Source: an uncultured Bacilli bacterium
Lineage (GTDB): Bacteria > Bacillota_I > Bacilli_A > RF39 > UBA660
Length of the DNA: 18,663 nucleotides
Assembly: GCA_910587725.1 (NCBI GenBank)
Contig: CAJUNG010000035.1
Span: forward strand, 1 to 18,663
Direction of reading: 5' to 3'
The first letter of the stretch is position 1. Each line of letters starts with the position of its first letter. The notes under the pieces are model-generated. The model was not told where the DNA came from, did not search any database, and saw only the letters and a program-made list of their open reading frames with translations. A program made the position numbers and the translations under genes. Of the stretch, positions 15,186-18,663 are shown in pieces.

Positions 15186-16109
15186 TTATTTTATTCGTTC
15201 GATGACTCTGAGTGTTGCACTCCTAGCGCGTGGATTTTCTCTCAATTCCTGTTCACTTGCCGTAATTCCTTTTTTGGTAACGAGCAAATAATCCGGTAAG
15301 TATTCTTCTGGAATTTCTGGAAGTCCTTTTACGACGTCATCAATTTTCGTTTTTTCTTTAAATAAGTTTTTTACGATTTTATCTTCTAATGAGTGGAAGG
15401 TAATTACACTAAGTCTTCCCCCAATTTTTAACATTGCTAATGCATCTTGCAAGCTTTCTTCTAAAATGTCCAGTTCATGGTTTACTTCGATTCGGATTGC
15501 TTGAAATGTGCGTCTTGCCGGATGTTTGTCCCTTGAACTTGCTGCAGGCATACTATGTCTTATAATGTCTACTAGTTCAAGCGTTGTTTCAATTTCTTTT
15601 TCTTCTCTTTTTTTCACAATATTTCTAGCGATGGAAGATGCATATTTTTCTTCTCCATAGTTGGCAATAATCCGTTTTAAATCACTTTCACTATAGGTAT
15701 TTACTAGTGTTTTTGCAGAAAAATCACTTTCTCTATCCATTCGCATATCTAAAGGTGCATCTTGATGGAAACTAAATCCACGAGATGCAGTATCTAGTTG
15801 ATAAGAAGATACGCCTAAATCGAACAGAATACCGTCAACCTCGGTAATTCCGTTTTCCTTTAGACATTGCCTCATGTTTTTAAAATTATTTTTTATGATC
15901 AAGAAGTTATCTCCAATCGATTTTAAGCGAGTATAAGACGCATCGATGGCAAAACGGTCTTGATCGAAGGCGAATAGGTATCCTTTTTTTATTCTTTTTA
16001 AGATTTCTGAAGAATGCCCCCCAAACCCAAGTGTTGCATCTACATAAGTGCCATTTTCTTTGATGTTTAGCGAAGTAATTGTTTCTTCTAATAGAACACT
16101 AATATGCAT
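15186..16109 (-). CDS. rsmH: 16S rRNA m4C1402 methyltransferase RsmH (MraW)
   Basis: RsmH transfers a methyl group from SAM to N4 of C1402 in the 16S rRNA decoding site. Its 307 residues are near the B. subtilis length of 311. SAM-binding motif I is VDATLGFGGHS (about 22-32), followed by FDQDRFAI, ILFDLGVSSYQLD and VITFHSLEDKIVKNLFK, all typical of the family. The ATG overlaps the mraZ stop by one base (TAATG), indicating coupled translation. It is the second gene of the division cluster. Confidence 0.97.
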   Translation of the reverse strand: MHISVLLEETITSLNIKENGTYVDATLGFGGHSSEILKRIKKGYLFAFDQDRFAIDASYTRLKSIGDNFLIIKNNFKNMRQCLKENGITEVDGILFDLGVSSYQLDTASRGFSFHQDAPLDMRMDRESDFSAKTLVNTYSESDLKRIIANYGEEKYASSIARNIVKKREEKEIETTLELVDIIRHSMPAASSRDKHPARRTFQAIRIEVNHELDILEESLQDALAMLKIGGRLSVITFHSLEDKIVKNLFKEKTKIDDVVKGLPEIPEEYLPDYLLVTKKGITASEQELRENPRARSATLRVIERIK

Positions 16110-16546
16110 TATTCTCGCATCCCTTCTTCAAATAGATGTTCTGCTGATTCTGATAAACTCGACTCTTCCCTAAAATAGAAGTCATTCCATGTCCCTTCTG
16201 CCCAAATTTCAAGGCGTTCTCCCACCCCAATAATTTTGCAAGTATGTGTGATATTCGCATACTCGACTAAGTAGGAGGGAATACTGATTCGTCCTTGTTT
16301 ATCTAATTCTAAAGTAGTTGCTCCGGAATAGAAAAAGCGCATAAAGTTTCTGGCATCTTTTTTGGTAAATGTTAAGGTGTTTAATTTTTCTACTAATTGG
16401 TTCCACTCTTTTTCTGAATATAGAAAAAGGCAGTTTTCTAGTCCTCTTGTAATATAAAAGGTGTTTCCTAACTCTTCGCGATATTTTGCGGGAATAATTA
16501 AACGATTCTTATCATCCATGTTATGTTCAAAGGTTCCAAGAAACAT
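16109..16546 (-). CDS. mraZ: Transcriptional regulator MraZ
   Basis: MraZ is an AbrB-like DNA-binding protein that forms rings and controls the dcw operon. The 145-residue protein contains two SpoVT-AbrB-type repeats: DDKNRLIIPAKYREEL with RGLENCLFLY, and later SGATTLELDKQGRISIPSYL. I start at ATG 16546 (MFLGTFEHNMDDKNR), where the family begins and GGGGGG is five bases upstream. A longer reading to 16579 would add 11 residues and is not needed. It is the first gene of the cluster and lies directly after the GTGG repeats to which it probably binds. Confidence 0.95.
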   Translation of the reverse strand: MFLGTFEHNMDDKNRLIIPAKYREELGNTFYITRGLENCLFLYSEKEWNQLVEKLNTLTFTKKDARNFMRFFYSGATTLELDKQGRISIPSYLVEYANITHTCKIIGVGERLEIWAEGTWNDFYFREESSLSESAEHLFEEGMRE

Positions 16547-16551
16547 TTTAT

Positions 16552-16557
16552 CCCCCC
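16552..16557 (-). promoter_or_regulatory. Ribosome binding site of mraZ, overlapping the first MraZ box
   Basis: GGGGGG lies five bases before ATG 16546 and is contiguous with the proximal GTGG repeat. Bound MraZ could therefore block both transcription and access to this region. Confidence 0.6.
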
Positions 16558-16590
16558 ACTTTCTACCACCATTCTCCACTACTTCACCAC
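16556..16590 (-). promoter_or_regulatory. MraZ operator, four GTGG repeats
   Basis: On the minus strand GTGG occurs at 16556-16559, 16566-16569, 16576-16579 and 16587-16590, a period of 10, 10 and 11 bases. MraZ of other bacteria binds direct repeats of TGGGN or AAAGTG(T/G) with a period of about 10. The repeats sit between the mraZ promoter and its start, as expected for autorepression. Confidence 0.75.
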
Positions 16591-16591
16591 T

Positions 16592-16620
16592 ATCATACTA
16601 TTAAGTTGGGAAAATGTAAA
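16592..16620 (-). promoter_or_regulatory. SigA-type promoter of the mraZ division cluster
   Basis: TTTACA (16615-16620) and TATGAT (16592-16597) are 17 bases apart. The start of transcription would fall inside the GTGG repeats. Confidence 0.75.
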
Positions 16621-16715
16621 TATTTTCTGATTTTTTTCTTTGTAAAGTTTTGTAAAGTACCAATTTTTATCAATGACTTTCGCTTGATTTTTATTTTTTT
16701 TCATAGAAATTTTTG

Positions 16716-16740
16716 TGTTATACTAAACCTAGTAGAGGTG
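16716..16740 (+). promoter_or_regulatory. Extended -10 promoter element and ribosome site of folD
   Basis: TGTTATACT (16716-16724) is an extended -10 with no clear -35. AGAGGTG (16734-16740) is six bases before ATG 16747 and so chooses the first of three successive ATG codons. Confidence 0.6.
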
Positions 16741-16746
16741 ATTTTT

Positions 16747-17595
16747 ATGATGATGGATGGAAAGTTGGTAAAATTACATCTTTTAGAAGAATTGGCAAAA
16801 AAAATTAAGTGTTGTCATCATCCTTTAACTCTTGCCGTTTTACTGGCAGGTGATAGCGAAGCAAGTAAGATTTATATTCGACGAAAAGAAAATCTTGCGC
16901 TTACATTAGGAATTACTGTTTCTCTTTATTCTTTTTCTAATGAGGCGAGGGAAAGTGAAGTTATTGCTTGTATTCAAAAGCTAAATGAAGATAAAAACGT
17001 GGATGGCATTTTGGTTCAACTTCCACTTCCTCCTACTTTTGATGTGCAAAGAGTAATCAATTCTATTTCTGCCGAGAAAGATGTAGACGGGTTAACTAGC
17101 AATCATCAAGGTAGACTTTTACAAAATCAGCCATGTATTATTCCTTGTACAGCGATGGCAGTATTTCATTTACTTCAGTTTTATCAAGTTTCTCTTGCCT
17201 CACAAAATGTTGTGATTATCGGAAGAAGTAATTTAGTTTCTAAGCCACTTGCTTGTCTTCTTACGAATCATGATGCTACGGTTACTGTGTGTCACTCAAA
17301 AACGAAAAATTTAGTGGATTTTACTCGTATGGCCGATATTATTGTTGTTGCTGTTGGTAAACCTAGATTCTTAAAGGGAGAAATGATTAAGGAGGGGGCG
17401 ATAATTATTGATGTAGGAATTCACCGAGAAGGTGGAAAGATTGTTGGGGATGTGGATGTAGATTCGGTGCAAAAGAAATGTCGTTATCTGTCAAAGGTTC
17501 CTGGCGGAGTTGGAGAATTAACGGTATATATGGTCATGGAAAATCTATATACGCTTTATAAAAATCAAGAAAAACAAAAAAATATAGGAAACTAG
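16747..17595 (+). CDS. folD: Bifunctional methylenetetrahydrofolate dehydrogenase/cyclohydrolase FolD
   Basis: FolD interconverts 5,10-methylene-, methenyl- and 10-formyl-tetrahydrofolate using NADP in one-carbon metabolism. The 282-residue length is standard. YIRRK carries the catalytic Tyr and Lys; VQLPLPP, DVDGLTSNHQGRLL, the dinucleotide motif VVIIGRSNLVSKPLA, TVCHSKT and KVPGGVGELT follow. Some usually fixed positions differ: PCTAMA instead of PCTPxG, SNLVSKP instead of SxIVGKP, and GGVGELT instead of GGVGPMT. The open frame extends upstream to 16606, but the ribosome site and family start favour ATG 16747. It diverges from mraZ, has its own promoter and ends in a terminator hairpin. Confidence 0.95.
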   Translation: MMMDGKLVKLHLLEELAKKIKCCHHPLTLAVLLAGDSEASKIYIRRKENLALTLGITVSLYSFSNEARESEVIACIQKLNEDKNVDGILVQLPLPPTFDVQRVINSISAEKDVDGLTSNHQGRLLQNQPCIIPCTAMAVFHLLQFYQVSLASQNVVIIGRSNLVSKPLACLLTNHDATVTVCHSKTKNLVDFTRMADIIVVAVGKPRFLKGEMIKEGAIIIDVGIHREGGKIVGDVDVDSVQKKCRYLSKVPGGVGELTVYMVMENLYTLYKNQEKQKNIGN

Positions 17596-17611
17596 CAATC
17601 CCTATATTTTT
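17578..17611. terminator. Two-way terminator between folD and the Rpn pseudogene
   Basis: AAAAATATAGG (17578-17588) pairs with CCTATATTTTT (17601-17611) in an 11-bp stem around 12 bases that include the folD stop codon. T-rich tracts follow on both strands (TCTTTTC on plus, TTTTTTTG on minus), so it can serve both convergent genes. Confidence 0.75.
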
Positions 17612-17616
17612 CTTTT

Positions 17617-18573
17617 CTATTTTGCTTCTAATAATACTTTAACATTTTCTTCATTAATTTCTAAAATCTTGGAAATTTCGCTAGATGACATAGTCTTAGA
17701 TAAATTTTGGGCAATTCGTGCTTGTTCTTGCTCACGCCCGATACCAATTCCTTGTTCCCGTCCAATTTCTATTCCTTCTTCTTTTCCCGTTTCTTTAAAA
17801 TCTAGCTTATCTTGCTCTAGTTGCTCATAAAAATTATAGTATCCAATTCTCTTCTTTCTTGTTGTCAATCTTTTGATTACCTCGAATAATTTCATTAATC
17901 TCTCATCTCCTTCTGCACATTTTTTGACTTCTTTTAAATTTTTTGCTTTTAATATTTTTGCAAATTTAATTATAAATTCATCGATGTCTTTATTATACTT
18001 TATACCAATAATATTATCAAGAATTAAATGAATTGTATGATATTTTAAGTCTTTATCTTCATCTCTTCCCTCTTGGTCGACACTACAAAAATATTAAATT
18101 GGCAACTTCGTATGGAAATAGTTAAAGTTATTGATATTGATTAAAACTACATTTTTATAGTGATACTGTCTTTTGACTTTGTACGTCCCTTCACTTGAAA
18201 TTTTTTGTTGATAGCGTTTATTCTTTTTCCATAAGTTTTTGCTATATTGACGGTTCATTTCTAAAATGTAAATGGTATCCATTTTATCGACAAAGATTAA
18301 AATATCGGCAATATTTCCTTTTTCAAAAAGGCTTTTTTTAGGTAGTTCTCCTCCTTCAATTCGCATATCTTTTAAAATACTTTCTGGAACACAGGTAAGA
18401 ATAGATAAAAAATAGATTAAAGCGTCTCTGGATTTTTCATCCCTAATTAATGATTTGATTGCTAAATCATATGTAAAATCGAATTTCCTTATAGGCAAAA
18501 TCTCCTTTCTTTGTTCATTTATTTTTTTTACGGCTAGATAATCACTTTCTTTCCCCCTAGCAAAAATTTCCAA
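17617..18573 (-). pseudogene. Rpn/PD-(D/E)XK nuclease family transposase-like gene with an in-frame stop
   Basis: Rpn (TIGR01784-type) proteins are recombination-promoting nucleases related to transposases. One frame runs from TTG 18573 to 17617 (319 codons) with a single internal TAA at 18094-18096; reading past it restores the same frame, so this is a nonsense change, not a frameshift. Before the stop are FDFTYDLAIKSLI, GNIADILIFVD and YILEMNRQYSKN (nuclease-core type D...ExN/Q) and VVLININNFNYF. After it are VKKCAEGDERL and the signature stretch GIEIGREQGIGIGREQ, which repeats glycine/charged units, then a short helical end. The N-terminal start is unsure: a strong AAAGGAG lies just before an internal TTG (18495). 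No terminal repeats were seen. Confidence 0.85.
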
Positions 18574-18663
18574 TTTTCCCTGTTTTTTCTATTTTTATTT
18601 TAGAATTCACAAAAACTTGCTAATAAAAATCAATAGTTTTTTACAACTTTTAAAAATTTATAT

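Noticed and set aside
16547..16579. Eleven extra residues at the MraZ N-terminus
   Set aside because: They are encoded by the GTGG operator repeats, while the family start has a good ribosome site.
16606..16746. Longer N-terminus for FolD
   Set aside because: The extension crosses the mraZ and folD promoters, has no ribosome site and no family counterpart.
17617..18573. Frameshift in the Rpn gene
   Set aside because: Codon phase is the same on both sides of the stop, so only a nonsense codon separates the parts.

Overview
The window comes from the chromosome of an AT-rich, low-GC Gram-positive spore former (Firmicutes). The evidence is the sporulation genes (spoIVA, spoVIF, a SpoIIAA-like STAS protein and a SigF/SigG-type sigma factor), strong AGGAGG-type ribosome sites, SigA-type promoters and a mraZ-rsmH-ftsL-pbpB division cluster. 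The truncated surface protein at the left edge resembles ones I associate with uncultured gut Bacilli/Clostridia. That placement is an impression, not a proof.

Layout, left to right. 1-1203 (-) is a GTG-started surface protein, cut by the window edge, with a clear promoter inside an 11-bp inverted repeat. 1447-2922 (-) is spoIVA, divergent from a GH3 lipoprotein resembling NagZ (3046-4248, +). A two-way terminator separates nagZ from spoVIF (4398-4637, -), a small helical protein (4775-4996, -) and der (4998-6308, -). Next come an unrecognised gene with a SigK-like promoter (6376-6816, -) and an ackA-nrnA-ysxC operon (9799 down to 7062, -). A shortened SigF/G-like sigma gene and a STAS gene follow (9930-10949, -), with no spoIIAB between them. 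Upstream of these lies a secreted, repeat-rich protein (11018-12214, -).

The right part is the division/wall cluster, transcribed leftward from 16546: mraZ, rsmH, ftsL, pbpB/ftsI and then an isolated prepilin-like gene. It has a well-formed promoter and four GTGG repeats that look like the MraZ operator. folD (16747-17595, +) diverges from it. The right edge holds a Rpn/PD-(D/E)XK transposase-like gene interrupted by one in-frame TAA.

Most of the window is housekeeping and sporulation: ribosome-assembly GTPases Der and YsxC, septal wall synthesis, acetate metabolism and one-carbon folate metabolism. The most interesting part is the reduced spoIIA-like module. The anti-sigma kinase gene is absent, and the STAS protein carries Asp-Glu-Glu-Gly where SpoIIAA has its phosphorylated serine. 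Other leads are the possible SigK-controlled unknown gene, the duplicated-motif secreted protein beside the sigma module, the lone prepilin behind pbpB, and the inverted repeat around the surface-protein promoter. No tRNA, rRNA, CRISPR array or complete insertion sequence was seen, and no gene-free stretch exceeds 300 bases.
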